Assembly (NCBI GenBank): GCA_945887955.1
Contig: CAMCZO010000017.1
Span: 1 to 40,410, forward strand
Source of the DNA: Chitinophaga pinensis
GTDB lineage: Bacteria; Bacteroidota; Bacteroidia; B-17B0; Aurantibacillaceae
DNA: 40,410 bases
Direction: 5' to 3'
Position numbers and translations under genes: made by a program. Shown here one piece after another: positions 16,795-25,886 of the stretch (positions are counted from its first letter, which is position 1; each line of letters starts with the position of its first letter). The notes under the pieces were generated by a model. That model was not told the origin of the DNA and did no database searches. It saw only the letters and a program-made list of their open reading frames with translations.

Positions 16795-18273
16795 ATGGCT
16801 TCCAATATTTTAACTAATAAGTTTGTTTCAGAAGGTCTTACTTTTGATGATGTATTATTAGTTCCAGCATATTCAGAAATACTTCCTCGTGACGTAAATA
16901 TTTCTTCTCAATTCACAAAAAATATCAGGTTAAATACTCCAATTGTTTCGGCCGCAATGGATACCGTTACAGAGCATCAATTAGCAATAGCCATCGCTCA
17001 AGAAGGAGGTATTGGCGTTTTGCATAAAAACATGTCTATTGAGGAGCAAGCTGATCAAGTTCGTAAAGTAAAACGTAGCGAAAGCGGTATGATACTTGAT
17101 CCAGTAACTATTTCTAATAATGCGTCAATTGGAGAAGCCGTTAAATTAATGTCTGATTATAAAATTGGAGGAATTCCAATTGTTGACAATCAAAATAAAT
17201 TAATAGGAATTGTTACCAGTAGAGATTTACGTTTCGAAAGAGATTTAAAAAAACCAGTTATTCAGGTAATGACTCCCTTTCAAAATTTGGTAACCGCACC
17301 TCATGGAATTTCATTAAAAAAAGCTGAAGAAATATTACAAGCTCATAAAATAGAAAAACTTCCAATTATTGATAAAACTAATAAGTTAGTTGGCCTTATT
17401 ACTTATAAGGATATGATTAAGATTAAAGTTAGACCAAATGCGTGTAAGGATGAAAGAGGACGATTAAGAGTAGCTGCCGCCGTTGGAATTACTGCCGACA
17501 CAATGCTAAGAGTTGATGCGCTTGTAGCGGCTGGTGTTGATGCTATTATTATTGATACTGCTCATGGTCATAGTAAAGGAGTTATTGAAAAACTAAAACT
17601 AGTTAAAAAGAAATATAAAAATATGCAAGTGGTGGTAGGAAATATTGCCACTGGTAAAGCTGCATTAGATTTAGTAAAGGCCGGTGCAGATGCAGTAAAG
17701 GTTGGAATTGGGCCTGGTTCTATTTGTACAACGAGAGTTATTGCAGGTGTTGGAGTTCCTCAGCTATCTGCCATATTAGATGTAGCTATTGCGTTAAAAG
17801 GTACCGGAATTCCACTCATTGCTGATGGAGGCATTCGTTTTACAGGCGATTTAGTAAAAGCCTTGGCAGCAGGTGCCGGAACAGTAATGATGGGTGGAAT
17901 GTTTGCTGGAACAGAAGAAAGTCCCGGAGAAACTATTATTTTTGAAGGCCGTAAATTTAAATCTTATCGCGGAATGGGGTCTATTGAAGCTATGCAACAA
18001 GGCAGTAAAGATCGCTACTTTCAAGACGCAGAAGATGACATTAAAAAACTAGTTCCTGAAGGAATAAGTGGAAGGGTTCCTTATAAGGGTAATATAGCCG
18101 AAATTGTTTACCAAGTTATTGGTGGCATTCGCGCAGGCATGGGATATACCGGTGCTAAAGATATTAAAGCACTTCAACAAGCTAAATTTATAAAAATTAC
18201 AGCTTCAGGTATAAAAGAAAGTCACCCACACGACGTAGTTGTTACGCGCGAAGCTCCTAATTATAGTAGATAA
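16795..18273 (+). CDS. guaB: Inosine-5'-monophosphate dehydrogenase
   Basis: A 492-residue enzyme that oxidises IMP to XMP with NAD, the committed step to guanine nucleotides. The (beta/alpha)8 barrel is interrupted by a CBS pair at about 97-210. The N-terminal [11 protein letters not shown], active-site loop [12 protein letters not shown] with catalytic C311, [11 protein letters not shown] and the flap region [10 protein letters not shown] are all present, with the Arg/Tyr flap at VPYKGN. Length is normal. It is monocistronic or leads into def, 70 bases downstream. A -7 box lies at 16758. Confidence 0.97.
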   Translation: MASNILTNKFVSEGLTFDDVLLVPAYSEILPRDVNISSQFTKNIRLNTPIVSAAMDTVTEHQLAIAIAQEGGIGVLHKNMSIEEQADQVRKVKRSESGMILDPVTISNNASIGEAVKLMSDYKIGGIPIVDNQNKLIGIVTSRDLRFERDLKKPVIQVMTPFQNLVTAPHGISLKKAEEILQAHKIEKLPIIDKTNKLVGLITYKDMIKIKVRPNACKDERGRLRVAAAVGITADTMLRVDALVAAGVDAIIIDTAHGHSKGVIEKLKLVKKKYKNMQVVVGNIATGKAALDLVKAGADAVKVGIGPGSICTTRVIAGVGVPQLSAILDVAIALKGTGIPLIADGGIRFTGDLVKALAAGAGTVMMGGMFAGTEESPGETIIFEGRKFKSYRGMGSIEAMQQGSKDRYFQDAEDDIKKLVPEGISGRVPYKGNIAEIVYQVIGGIRAGMGYTGAKDIKALQQAKFIKITASGIKESHPHDVVVTREAPNYSR

Positions 18274-18343
18274 TTTAGAAGATTTTCTTCCTACAAAATA
18301 TACTTAAATTAACAGACATAAACAATAAAATCTAATTAATAAA

Positions 18344-18946
18344 ATGGTATTACCAATATTAGTATATGGCGACCCTGTTTTACGAAAAGTAGGAAGCGAT
18401 ATTGAAAAAAATTTCGAAGGCCTTGATTTGTTAATCAATAATATGTTTGAAACCATGTATAAAGCCAAAGGCGTTGGTTTGGCAGCTCCTCAAATAGGAA
18501 AAGCAATTCGTTTATTTATTGTAGATACCAAACCATTTTCTGAAAGTGATGATGATGACGACGATGATGAATTTTCACCTGAAGAAAGAAAAAAGTTAGA
18601 AGTATTTAAACAGGTTTTTATCAACGCACGTATTTTAAACGAAACAGGTAAAGAATGGAAATTTAATGAGGGCTGCTTAAGTATTCCCAAAATAAGAGAA
18701 GATGTTACTCGATTTTCAGATATTGAAATAGAATATTATAATGAAAAATTTGAAAAAAAAGTTGAAAAATATAATGGCTTAATTGCCCGTGTAATTCAGC
18801 ATGAATATGATCACATCGAAGGGAATTTGTTTACAGATAAAATAAGTCCTTTTAAACGTAAATTAATTTCTGGGAAGTTAAAAGATATTTCTGTAGGCAA
18901 ATTTGTTGCAGATTATAAAACAAAGGTGTTTAAGCCAAAAAAATAA
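18344..18946 (+). CDS. def: Peptide deformylase with an acidic insertion
   Basis: A 200-residue metallopeptidase that removes the N-terminal formyl group from nascent proteins. Three motifs are intact: GVGLAAPQIG at 43-52, EGCLSIP with metal ligand C111, and QHEYDH with ligands H153 and H157 and catalytic E154. Compared with the ~170-residue E. coli enzyme it has an extra loop at about 66-86 that contains eight aspartates almost in a row followed by Glu/Lys-rich residues. Similar, usually shorter, acidic insertions occur in Bacteroidota deformylases. It starts 70 bases after guaB and is 29 bases upstream of a lipoprotein gene. Confidence 0.95.
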   Translation: MVLPILVYGDPVLRKVGSDIEKNFEGLDLLINNMFETMYKAKGVGLAAPQIGKAIRLFIVDTKPFSESDDDDDDDEFSPEERKKLEVFKQVFINARILNETGKEWKFNEGCLSIPKIREDVTRFSDIEIEYYNEKFEKKVEKYNGLIARVIQHEYDHIEGNLFTDKISPFKRKLISGKLKDISVGKFVADYKTKVFKPKK

Positions 18947-18975
18947 ATGATTTATTTAAAAATAATTTTTTTACA

Positions 18976-19569
18976 ATGAATTTCAAATTATTATTAAAAA
19001 TAATAGTAATTATTTTATTTCTAAATGCTTGTAGCAACTCTAATGTTAAATCTAACGATTTTCAAACACCAGACACTGCTAACATAAATTTAGTACAAAA
19101 AAACATTAATTATAAAAGCTGTTCTGTTCTTTATAATGAAGCGAGAAAAATAGATAGTATTCTTTTGCATCAAAATGACTTAAATAAAAATTCTGCAACA
19201 ACAGCTATTCAAGCTTTTATAAATTTTGCTAATTTTTGTAAGGATGATAGTTTAGCACCAGTCTATTTAATAAAAACTGCTCAAGTTTCTATTGCAATTA
19301 AAAATATACCTCAGGCCAAAATTGTTTTAGATAGATGCATAGAAGATTATCCTAATTTTAAAGATAAGTCAGCCGCCTTATTTTTATTAGCTCAATTATT
19401 CGACGAGCCAACGTATTTAAATAACGAAGCAGAAGCTAAGCGTTTATATGAAAAAATAATTACAGAATTTCCAAAATCTGATTGGGCTTTAAGTGCAAAA
19501 GGAGCAATCGCTTTTATAGGAAAATCCGACAAACAAATTTTAGAAGAATTAAAGAAAAAAAGTAATTAA
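18976..19569 (+). CDS. TPR-like lipoprotein of unknown function
   Basis: A 197-residue lipoprotein with a signal peptide ending in lipobox LNAC and acylated Cys19. From about residue 60 the protein is helical and repeat-like (AIQAFINFANFCKDDSLAPVY, AKIVLDRCIEDYPNFKDKSAAL, AKRLYEKIITEFPKSDWALSAK). The spacing and the 'YPxxxxxxxAxxxLAxxFD' texture resemble the TPR pairs of YbgF/BamD-type envelope proteins. It lies between def and the DUF423 gene in a tight co-directional run (29 and 11 bases), probably one transcript. No specific partner can be named. Confidence 0.7.
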   Translation: MNFKLLLKIIVIILFLNACSNSNVKSNDFQTPDTANINLVQKNINYKSCSVLYNEARKIDSILLHQNDLNKNSATTAIQAFINFANFCKDDSLAPVYLIKTAQVSIAIKNIPQAKIVLDRCIEDYPNFKDKSAALFLLAQLFDEPTYLNNEAEAKRLYEKIITEFPKSDWALSAKGAIAFIGKSDKQILEELKKKSN

Positions 19570-19580
19570 AATAGTTTAAA

Positions 19581-19994
19581 ATGGTTTTTAATAAAAAATT
19601 TATTTTTGTCGGTATTTCAGGGGCTACTTGCGTTTCTCTTGGAGCTTTAGGCGCCCATGCTTTAAAAAATAAATTATCTTCTGGTTTAATTACAATCGAT
19701 CAGTTAAACGGTTTTGATACTGCAGTTAAATATCAAATGTATCATACCTTAGCAATGTTTTTAATAATTATAATTCAAACTAAATTTGAAGCTAAGCTTT
19801 TTAAATGGGCTTATTTTTTGTTTTTATGGGGCATTATTTTGTTTAGTGGTTCTTTATATTTTTTATGTACCCGCAATTTATTTAATGCAGATTGGCTAAA
19901 AGTTTTAGGTCCTATTACTCCAATTGGAGGAGTTTTATTTGTCGCTGGCTGGCTTTGTTTTGCATTTGTGGGGCTAAAAAATAAATTAATTTAA
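19581..19994 (+). CDS. DUF423 family small membrane protein
   Basis: A 137-residue integral membrane protein with four hydrophobic segments at about 7-24, 50-68, 72-92 and 108-132. The N-terminal ATCVSLGALGAHALK and the FDTAVKYQMYHTLAMFL segment are the signature of the DUF423 (YgdD-like) family. Its function is unknown in all organisms I am aware of. It is 11 bases after the TPR-like lipoprotein gene. Confidence 0.88.
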   Translation: MVFNKKFIFVGISGATCVSLGALGAHALKNKLSSGLITIDQLNGFDTAVKYQMYHTLAMFLIIIIQTKFEAKLFKWAYFLFLWGIILFSGSLYFLCTRNLFNADWLKVLGPITPIGGVLFVAGWLCFAFVGLKNKLI

Positions 19995-20083
19995 ATTGTG
20001 AGATTTTGTTCCATTAATTTATTTTAAGATATTTACTTTGGTTTTTTTATTTAATTTAAAATAAACGAGTATATCCAAATAAC

Positions 20084-20458
20084 ATGAAAAAAAGACTTAT
20101 ATTTTTGAGTAGTATTTTATTTTTTATTTTGTCTTTTAAGGCACAACAAAAAGTCAATCAGGGGCCTCAACCCACTAAAGATAAAACAGTTTACAAAGGT
20201 GTTACAGATTTAACTTGTGGTCTTGAAATTAATTTTGGAAGTTATGGGGCAGGAATCGATGGTAAAGCATTTGATAAAGTTATGAATGTAATCGAATCAA
20301 ATAAGCTAACTTCTACTTCAAAAAATATTGGAAGAGAGGGTGAAACCAGAATTTGTTTGTTATTAAACGAATTAAAAGGAAGTAAAAGAAAAAATATTAT
20401 TAATCAGTTGAAAAAAATCGCTAAAGAAGGCGCATTAGTTTCATTATCAATACAATAA
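20084..20458 (+). CDS. Small secreted protein of unknown function
   Basis: A 124-residue protein with a clear signal peptide (residues 1-20, ending FKAQ) and a mature part of about 104 residues that I do not recognise. Visible features are DLTCGLEINFGSYGAGIDGK, then FDKVMNVIESNKL, a GREGETRICLLLNELKG stretch and a basic Lys-rich helix near the end. There are two cysteines (in LTCG and RICL) that could form a disulfide. It stands 89 bases after the DUF423 gene and 97 bases before pckA, which has its own -7 box. The pattern of short alternating strands plus helix suggests a small alpha/beta domain. Confidence 0.6.
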   Translation: MKKRLIFLSSILFFILSFKAQQKVNQGPQPTKDKTVYKGVTDLTCGLEINFGSYGAGIDGKAFDKVMNVIESNKLTSTSKNIGREGETRICLLLNELKGSKRKNIINQLKKIAKEGALVSLSIQ

Positions 20459-20519
20459 AATTTAAATTATTTTTTTAAAATTGTGTAAAAAACGATTAAA
20501 GTCAAAGTATTTTATTTTG

Positions 20520-20527
20520 TATTTTTG
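20520..20527 (+). promoter_or_regulatory. pckA -7 box TATTTTTG
   Basis: TAnnTTTG match 28 bases before the pckA ATG. No clear -33 TTG at standard spacing. Confidence 0.42.
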
Positions 20528-20555
20528 TAAAAATTTTTAATTTTATTTTTTTACA

Positions 20556-22169
20556 ATGAACGAAATTGGAATCAAATCAGAAAATGCCTCTGTTGCTGAA
20601 CTAGGTCTTTCAAATGTTGAAATGGCATATTGGAATCTTCACCCGAGTGAGTTAGTAGAAGAAACTATTTTAAGAGGCGAAGGTATTTTAACTGATGTAG
20701 GCGCTTTGGCTATTGATACTGGTGAATTTACCGGACGTTCACCAAAGGATAAATTTGTTGTTTATGACGAAAACACCAAAGACAGTGTTTGGTGGGGCGA
20801 TGTAAACAATCGTTTTGAATCAGATAAATTTGATGCCTTACAAAATCGAATGTTGGCCTATTTAGGTGGTAAAGAAATTTGGGTGCGCGATGCTTATGTA
20901 TGTGCCGATCCGACTTACCGTTTAAATATTCGCGTGGTTAACGAATACCCTTGGAGTAATTTATTTTCGTATAACTTATTTTTGCGCCCAACAGCCGAAG
21001 AAATTAAAACCTTTAAGCACGATTGGGTAATTATTAATGCACCAGGTTTTAAAGCCGATGCAAAAATAGACGGTACTCGCCAACATAATTTTGCGATAAT
21101 TAATTTCACAAAAAAAACAATCTTAATTGGTGGTACTGCATATACTGGTGAAATAAAAAAATCTATTTTTTCTGTTTTAAATTATATTTTACCACACGAG
21201 CAAAAAGTATTAAGTATGCATTGCTCTGCTAACATTGGTAAAGACGGAGATACTGCAATTTTCTTTGGGTTATCTGGTACCGGAAAAACAACCTTAAGCG
21301 CTGATCCAAGTCGTAAGTTAATTGGAGATGATGAGCATGGCTGGAGTGACAAAGGTGTATTTAATTTTGAAGGTGGTTGCTACGCGAAATGCGTGGATTT
21401 AACTGCAGAAAAAGAACCACAAATTTTTAGTGCAATTAAATTCGGTTCATTGTTAGAAAATATTGATTTTTACGAAGGTACGTCAACAGTAGATTACGCA
21501 AATATTTCTAAAACAGAAAATACCCGTGTTAGTTATCCAGCAAATTATATTGATAATGCTGTTACGCCGGCAGTAGGCGATATGCCAAAAAACATTTTCT
21601 TTTTAACTTGCGATGCCTTTGGTGTATTACCACCAATAAGCAAATTAACTACCGGCCAAGCCATGTATAATTTTATTAGTGGATACACAGCTAAAGTTGC
21701 CGGAACCGAAATGGGCATTACCGAGCCTACAACCACATTTTCGGCCTGTTTTGGAAAAGCATTTTTACCCTTGCACCCAACCAAGTATGCTGAGTTATTA
21801 GGTGAAAAATTAAAGAAACATAATGTAAATGTGTGGTTATTAAATACGGGCTGGGTTGGCGGTTCTTATGGTGTTGGAAGTCGTATTAAATTATCCTACA
21901 CGCGTGCATTAATTACAGCTGCATTAACAGGTGGCTTGGATAATGTGGAGTTTGGAACAACACCTTATTTTAAATTAAAATTCCCTAAAGCATGCCCTAG
22001 TGTGCCATCAGAAATATTAGAGCCGATGAATGCCTGGAAAGATAAAGCAGCTTTTCATAAAGTTGCACAAAATTTAGCCGCATCATTTTTAAAGAATTTT
22101 GAACAATATGCTTCTGCTGCAAATGAAGAAATTTTATCTGCTGCGCCAAGAGTAGAATTAGTAGTATAA
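20556..22169 (+). CDS. pckA: Phosphoenolpyruvate carboxykinase (ATP)
   Basis: A 537-residue enzyme that converts oxaloacetate and ATP to PEP, CO2 and ADP, the entry to gluconeogenesis. Motifs include FTGRSPKDKF at 58-67, the kinase-1a P-loop GLSGTGKTT at 238-246, the metal-binding kinase-2 LIGDDEHGW (D258, D259) and MHCSANIGKDGD. Length is typical of the ATP-dependent family. It has its own -7 box at 20520 and is followed after 65 bases by the deoxyhypusine synthase-like gene, which also has its own -7 box. Codon use is somewhat richer in G/C third positions than its neighbours, as expected for a highly expressed gene. Confidence 0.97.
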   Translation: MNEIGIKSENASVAELGLSNVEMAYWNLHPSELVEETILRGEGILTDVGALAIDTGEFTGRSPKDKFVVYDENTKDSVWWGDVNNRFESDKFDALQNRMLAYLGGKEIWVRDAYVCADPTYRLNIRVVNEYPWSNLFSYNLFLRPTAEEIKTFKHDWVIINAPGFKADAKIDGTRQHNFAIINFTKKTILIGGTAYTGEIKKSIFSVLNYILPHEQKVLSMHCSANIGKDGDTAIFFGLSGTGKTTLSADPSRKLIGDDEHGWSDKGVFNFEGGCYAKCVDLTAEKEPQIFSAIKFGSLLENIDFYEGTSTVDYANISKTENTRVSYPANYIDNAVTPAVGDMPKNIFFLTCDAFGVLPPISKLTTGQAMYNFISGYTAKVAGTEMGITEPTTTFSACFGKAFLPLHPTKYAELLGEKLKKHNVNVWLLNTGWVGGSYGVGSRIKLSYTRALITAALTGGLDNVEFGTTPYFKLKFPKACPSVPSEILEPMNAWKDKAAFHKVAQNLAASFLKNFEQYASAANEEILSAAPRVELVV

Positions 22170-22209
22170 TAAATTATACTGCTTATTAATCCTCAGTAAA
22201 TCTAAATTT

Positions 22210-22217
22210 TATCTTTG
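22210..22217 (+). promoter_or_regulatory. -7 box TATCTTTG of the deoxyhypusine synthase-like gene
   Basis: TAnnTTTG match 17 bases before the ATG at 22235, implying a very short 5' leader. No -33 TTG at standard spacing. Confidence 0.42.
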
Positions 22218-22234
22218 CAATAAAAAAAATAAAC

Positions 22235-23227
22235 ATGTCAAATACCAGTATTTCAAGCAAAGGGCCTATTTCAAATTTTGTGGCGCATCATTATAAACAT
22301 TTTAATGCAGCGGCTTTAGTAGATGCTGCTAAGGGATATGAAACACATTTAACCGAGGGTGGTAAAATGATGGTGACTTTAGCTGGTGCCATGAGCACCG
22401 CAGAATTAGGGAAATCATTAGCTGAAATGATTCGTCAGGGAAAAATTGACATCATATCTTGTACCGGTGCTAATTTAGAAGAAGATATTATGAATTTGGT
22501 GGCGCACAGTCATTACAAACGAGTGCCTAATTATCGTGATTTATCTCCAAAGGAAGAGTGGGATTTATTAGAAAATCATTATAACCGCGTCACCGATACC
22601 TGTATACCGGAAGAGGAAGCGTTTCGCAGATTACAAAAACACATTTATAAAATATGGAAAGATGCAGATACCGCAGGGGAGCGTTATTTTCCGCACGAAT
22701 ACATGTACAAAATTTTATTAAGTGGTGAGCTAAAACAGTATTATGAAATAGATCCAAAAGATTGTTGGATGTTGGCAGCAGCAGAACGCAATTTGCCTAT
22801 AGTAGTGCCGGGTTGGGAAGATAGCACCATGGGAAATATTTTTGCTTCGTATGTGATTAAAGGCGAAATAAAGGCAAGCACCATGAAAAGTGGCATTGAA
22901 TATATGGCATGGTTGGCCGATTGGTATCCTAAAAATAGTGGAGGAAAAGGCGTTGGTTTTTTTCAAATCGGTGGTGGTATTGCCGGAGATTTTCCAATTT
23001 GTGTTGTACCCATGTTATATCAAGATATGGAAATGCATGATGTTCCTTTTTGGAGTTATTTTTGTCAAATTTCTGATTCAACAACCTCTTATGGTTCATA
23101 TTCAGGTGCAGTTCCTAACGAAAAAATTACCTGGGGTAAATTAGACATACACACCCCTAAATTTATTGTAGAAAGTGATGCAACGATTGTAGCGCCATTA
23201 ATTTTTGCTTGGGTATTGGGTTGGTAA
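22235..23227 (+). CDS. Deoxyhypusine synthase family protein
   Basis: A 330-residue homologue of eukaryotic/archaeal deoxyhypusine synthase, an NAD-dependent aminobutyl transferase. Recognisable parts are MMVTLAGAMSTAELGK near 45-60, ISCTGANLEEDIMN at 74-87, the NAD-binding loops GWEDSTMGNIF and FQIGGGIAGDF, and the catalytic lysine K302 in EKITWGKLD, which aligns with the EAVSWGK motif of the human enzyme. Bacteria lack eIF5A, so the acceptor is not hypusine-protein. Related enzymes act in polyamine (homospermidine or agmatine-linked) chemistry, which is only a possibility here. It is convergent with lysA (29 bases apart) and downstream of pckA with its own -7 box. Confidence 0.88.
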   Translation: MSNTSISSKGPISNFVAHHYKHFNAAALVDAAKGYETHLTEGGKMMVTLAGAMSTAELGKSLAEMIRQGKIDIISCTGANLEEDIMNLVAHSHYKRVPNYRDLSPKEEWDLLENHYNRVTDTCIPEEEAFRRLQKHIYKIWKDADTAGERYFPHEYMYKILLSGELKQYYEIDPKDCWMLAAAERNLPIVVPGWEDSTMGNIFASYVIKGEIKASTMKSGIEYMAWLADWYPKNSGGKGVGFFQIGGGIAGDFPICVVPMLYQDMEMHDVPFWSYFCQISDSTTSYGSYSGAVPNEKITWGKLDIHTPKFIVESDATIVAPLIFAWVLGW

Positions 23228-23256
23228 AAATAATTTTTTATAATGATGTAATCGAT

Positions 23257-24408
23257 TTAGTCCATAAATACCGAATCGATTTGATCTCTTAAATTATACC
23301 GACTGCTCATCACTTCGCCATAAGCACCAGCACTTCTAATGGCAATTAAATCGCCACGATCGGTTTCTGGTAATTCAACCGACTTACCAAAACAATCGCT
23401 GCTTTCGCAAATTGGACCAACCACATCGTATTTTTTTTCGATCGGGTCATTTAATTTCGAAATGTTTTCAATTTTGTGATAAGCTTGATAAAGAGCAGGT
23501 CTTAGTAACTCTGTCATACCAGCATCTAAAATTAAAAAATCGGTGTTGATTCCTTTTTTTAAATATAATACACGGCTGATTAAACTTCCACAAGAAGCCA
23601 CGATTGAACGCCCTAATTCAAAATGTATTTTTTGATGAGGCAGATGTTTTAAAAACGTTTTAAATACAAAAAAGTATTTTTCAAAATTAACGATAGCTTC
23701 GTTATCTGGTTCTTTATAATTTATTCCTAATCCTCCACCTAAATTTAAATGTTCGGCTTCTAATTCTTTTTGAATAAACCACTGATTAATTTCATTTACC
23801 CGAGTGCATAATTCTTTAAAAGCTGATAAATTTTGAATTTGAGAGCCAATATGAAAATGTAATCCCTTAAATTTTATATGTTTTAGTGTTTTTAATAATT
23901 CTATTAAATTATTAAATTCATGAGGGTTGATTCCAAATTTATTTTCTTCTAATCCGGTAGTAATATATTTATGAGTATAAGCGTCAACAGAAGGATTAAT
24001 TCTAATAGCGATATTAGTAATGCAGTTTTTTTGTTTAGCAAGTTCGTTAATGACCATTAATTCCTGTAAACTTTCAACATTAAAACAGAAGATGGATTGA
24101 TCAATTGCAAAATTTATTTCTTTATCGCTTTTTCCAACACCGGCAAATACAATTTCTGTATTTTTAAATCCACATTCCAAAGCGCGTTTTACTTCATTTC
24201 CACTTACACAGTCGGCGCCTAAACCAGCATGTTTAATCAATTTTAAAATTGTAGGATGAGGATTGGCTTTTAAGGCATAATGTATAATGTAATTTTCTGG
24301 GATTGATTTTTTTAGAGCACTTAATGTTTCTTTTAATAATTGAGTATCATAAAAATAAAAAGGAGTTTCATGCGATTTAAAATATTCGGTATGTTTTTGA
24401 TTGAACAT
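23257..24408 (-). CDS. lysA: Diaminopimelate decarboxylase
   Basis: A 383-residue PLP enzyme of fold type III that makes lysine from meso-diaminopimelate. The PLP lysine is K47 in HYALKANPHP. Family hallmarks are INPSVDAYTHKYITTG followed by ENKFG, the phosphate-binding LGGGLGINY, and the dimer-interface VGPICESSDCFGK contributing to the active site. It lies six bases downstream of lysC on the same strand, so the two are certainly co-transcribed. This pairing supports DAP over ornithine or carboxynorspermidine as substrate. It is convergent with the deoxyhypusine synthase-like gene. Confidence 0.94.
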   Translation of the reverse strand: MFNQKHTEYFKSHETPFYFYDTQLLKETLSALKKSIPENYIIHYALKANPHPTILKLIKHAGLGADCVSGNEVKRALECGFKNTEIVFAGVGKSDKEINFAIDQSIFCFNVESLQELMVINELAKQKNCITNIAIRINPSVDAYTHKYITTGLEENKFGINPHEFNNLIELLKTLKHIKFKGLHFHIGSQIQNLSAFKELCTRVNEINQWFIQKELEAEHLNLGGGLGINYKEPDNEAIVNFEKYFFVFKTFLKHLPHQKIHFELGRSIVASCGSLISRVLYLKKGINTDFLILDAGMTELLRPALYQAYHKIENISKLNDPIEKKYDVVGPICESSDCFGKSVELPETDRGDLIAIRSAGAYGEVMSSRYNLRDQIDSVFMD

Positions 24409-24414
24409 GTTTAA

Positions 24415-25737
24415 TTAATTAAAATGAAATAAATGTGAGTTTAAAGCTTCAAGCGCTTGTTTTTTTAAATGACTATTTACTAAAACCGAAATATTATTTG
24501 GGCTTCCGCCATAAGAAACCATCCGTAAAGGAATATCTTTTAAAGCTTCAAGTACAAGATAGCCATAGCCTGCAGTATCTTTGGGTAATTGACCTACCAC
24601 ACAAATTATACTTTGATTTTGATCTATTTCTACGGTGGCAATTTCGTTGAGTTCGCTAACAATTTCATTCAAATAATTAGTAGTATCGATTGTTAATGAT
24701 ACAGCAACTTCGCTTGTACAAATCATATCAATGGGTGTTTTATACCGTTCGAAAATTTCAAACACAGCCCTTAAAAATCCATGAGCCAATAACATTCTGT
24801 CGCTTTTAATATTAATGGCAGTTATACCATCTTTAGCAGCCACAGCTTTTATACCAAGTTGAGTAACAAAATTAGATATTAAAGTACCCTGCGCTTCAGG
24901 TTGCAATGTGTTTTTTAAACGCACAGGAATGTTTTTCTTTTTTGCTGGTAAAATACAAGTTGGGTGTAGTATTTTAGCACCAAAATAGGCCAACTCAGCA
25001 GCTTCATCAAAACTTAATTCATTAATTGGATAGGTTTTAGTAACAATTCTAGGATCGTTATTATGCATTCCATCAATATCAGTCCAGATTTGTATTTCCG
25101 GACTATTAATTGCAGCACCAATGATTGATGCAGAATAATCGCTTCCACCTCGTTTTAAATTATCAATTTCTCCAAAGGCATTTCTGCAAATATAACCTTG
25201 CGTAATAAATAAGTGTTGGCTTGGGTATTTACTTAATTCTTTTTTAAGATATTTCTCAATATAATCTGAGTCTGGTTCTTCGTTTTCATTTAATTTCATA
25301 AAATTAAGTGCAGGAATAATTTCAGAGCTAATTCCACTTTCTTCTAAGTAGAAATGAAATAATGCTGTGCTAAGCAATTCTCCCTGAGCTAAAATAACTT
25401 TTTCTTCGTTTTTAGTAAATACATCTAATGTAAAGGATAACATAAAATTAAAATGAGTATTCAAGAGTTGTGTTGCTTTATTTAAACCATCAGTTGTATT
25501 AAATAGTTCAGAAATAACATGGCTATAGTTTTCCTTTAATTGATTAATTAAATCTGTGGCTTTAGTAGCATTTTGTTCATTTAGTTTTTGGCAAATATCA
25601 ACTAAGGCATTGGTGGTGCCGCTCATGGCACTTAGAACAACAATTTTTGGAGTCGAATTTACTGTAATATTGACTAATTCTTTTATTCTTTTAGCCGAGC
25701 CAACACTGGTGCCACCAAATTTTAAAATTAAAAACAT
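24415..25737 (-). CDS. lysC: Aspartate kinase (monofunctional)
   Basis: A 440-residue enzyme that phosphorylates aspartate, the first step to lysine, threonine and methionine. The N-terminal kinase domain begins with KFGGTSVGSAKRI and includes FITQGYICRNAFGEIDNLKRGGSDYSA and IQIWTDIDGMHNNDPRIV. Two C-terminal ACT domains follow from about 295 (TAINIKSDRMLLAHGFLRAVFEIF; IICVVGQLPKDTAGYGYLVLEAL), the usual site of feedback inhibition. There is no homoserine dehydrogenase fusion. It is the first gene of a lysC-lysA unit. The 149-base leader holds a terminator-like hairpin at 25764-25795. Confidence 0.95.
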   Translation of the reverse strand: MFLILKFGGTSVGSAKRIKELVNITVNSTPKIVVLSAMSGTTNALVDICQKLNEQNATKATDLINQLKENYSHVISELFNTTDGLNKATQLLNTHFNFMLSFTLDVFTKNEEKVILAQGELLSTALFHFYLEESGISSEIIPALNFMKLNENEEPDSDYIEKYLKKELSKYPSQHLFITQGYICRNAFGEIDNLKRGGSDYSASIIGAAINSPEIQIWTDIDGMHNNDPRIVTKTYPINELSFDEAAELAYFGAKILHPTCILPAKKKNIPVRLKNTLQPEAQGTLISNFVTQLGIKAVAAKDGITAINIKSDRMLLAHGFLRAVFEIFERYKTPIDMICTSEVAVSLTIDTTNYLNEIVSELNEIATVEIDQNQSIICVVGQLPKDTAGYGYLVLEALKDIPLRMVSYGGSPNNISVLVNSHLKKQALEALNSHLFHFN

Positions 25738-25763
25738 ATTTTATAAAATTATAATTGAGAGAT

Positions 25764-25795
25764 AAAAACAACTTAGAGAAAATTGCTCTAAAGTT
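25764..25795 (-). terminator. Terminator-like hairpin between ispE and lysC
   Basis: Read on the minus strand, AACTTTAGAG (complement of 25786-25795) pairs with CTCTAAGTT (complement of 25770-25778) with one bulged base and a seven-base loop. A GTTTTT run follows (25764-25769). It ends 26 bases before the lysC ATG. It could terminate ispE or act as an attenuator in the lysC leader. A second small stem GCGCA/TGCGC lies at 25805-25818. Confidence 0.45.
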
Positions 25796-25886
25796 ATTAT
25801 TTAAGCGCATGACTGCGCATAGGTTTATTTTTTGAAAAAAAACGATTCATTATTTTTATTCTACAAAGTAAATTTTTTTAAACAAA

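Noticed and set aside
23257..24408. Carboxynorspermidine decarboxylase linked to the deoxyhypusine synthase-like gene
   Set aside because: The sequence has diaminopimelate decarboxylase hallmarks (VDAYTHKYITTG, CESSD) and forms an operon with lysC.
25738..25886. Lysine riboswitch upstream of lysC
   Set aside because: The gap is too short and shows only two simple hairpins, without the multi-helix core.
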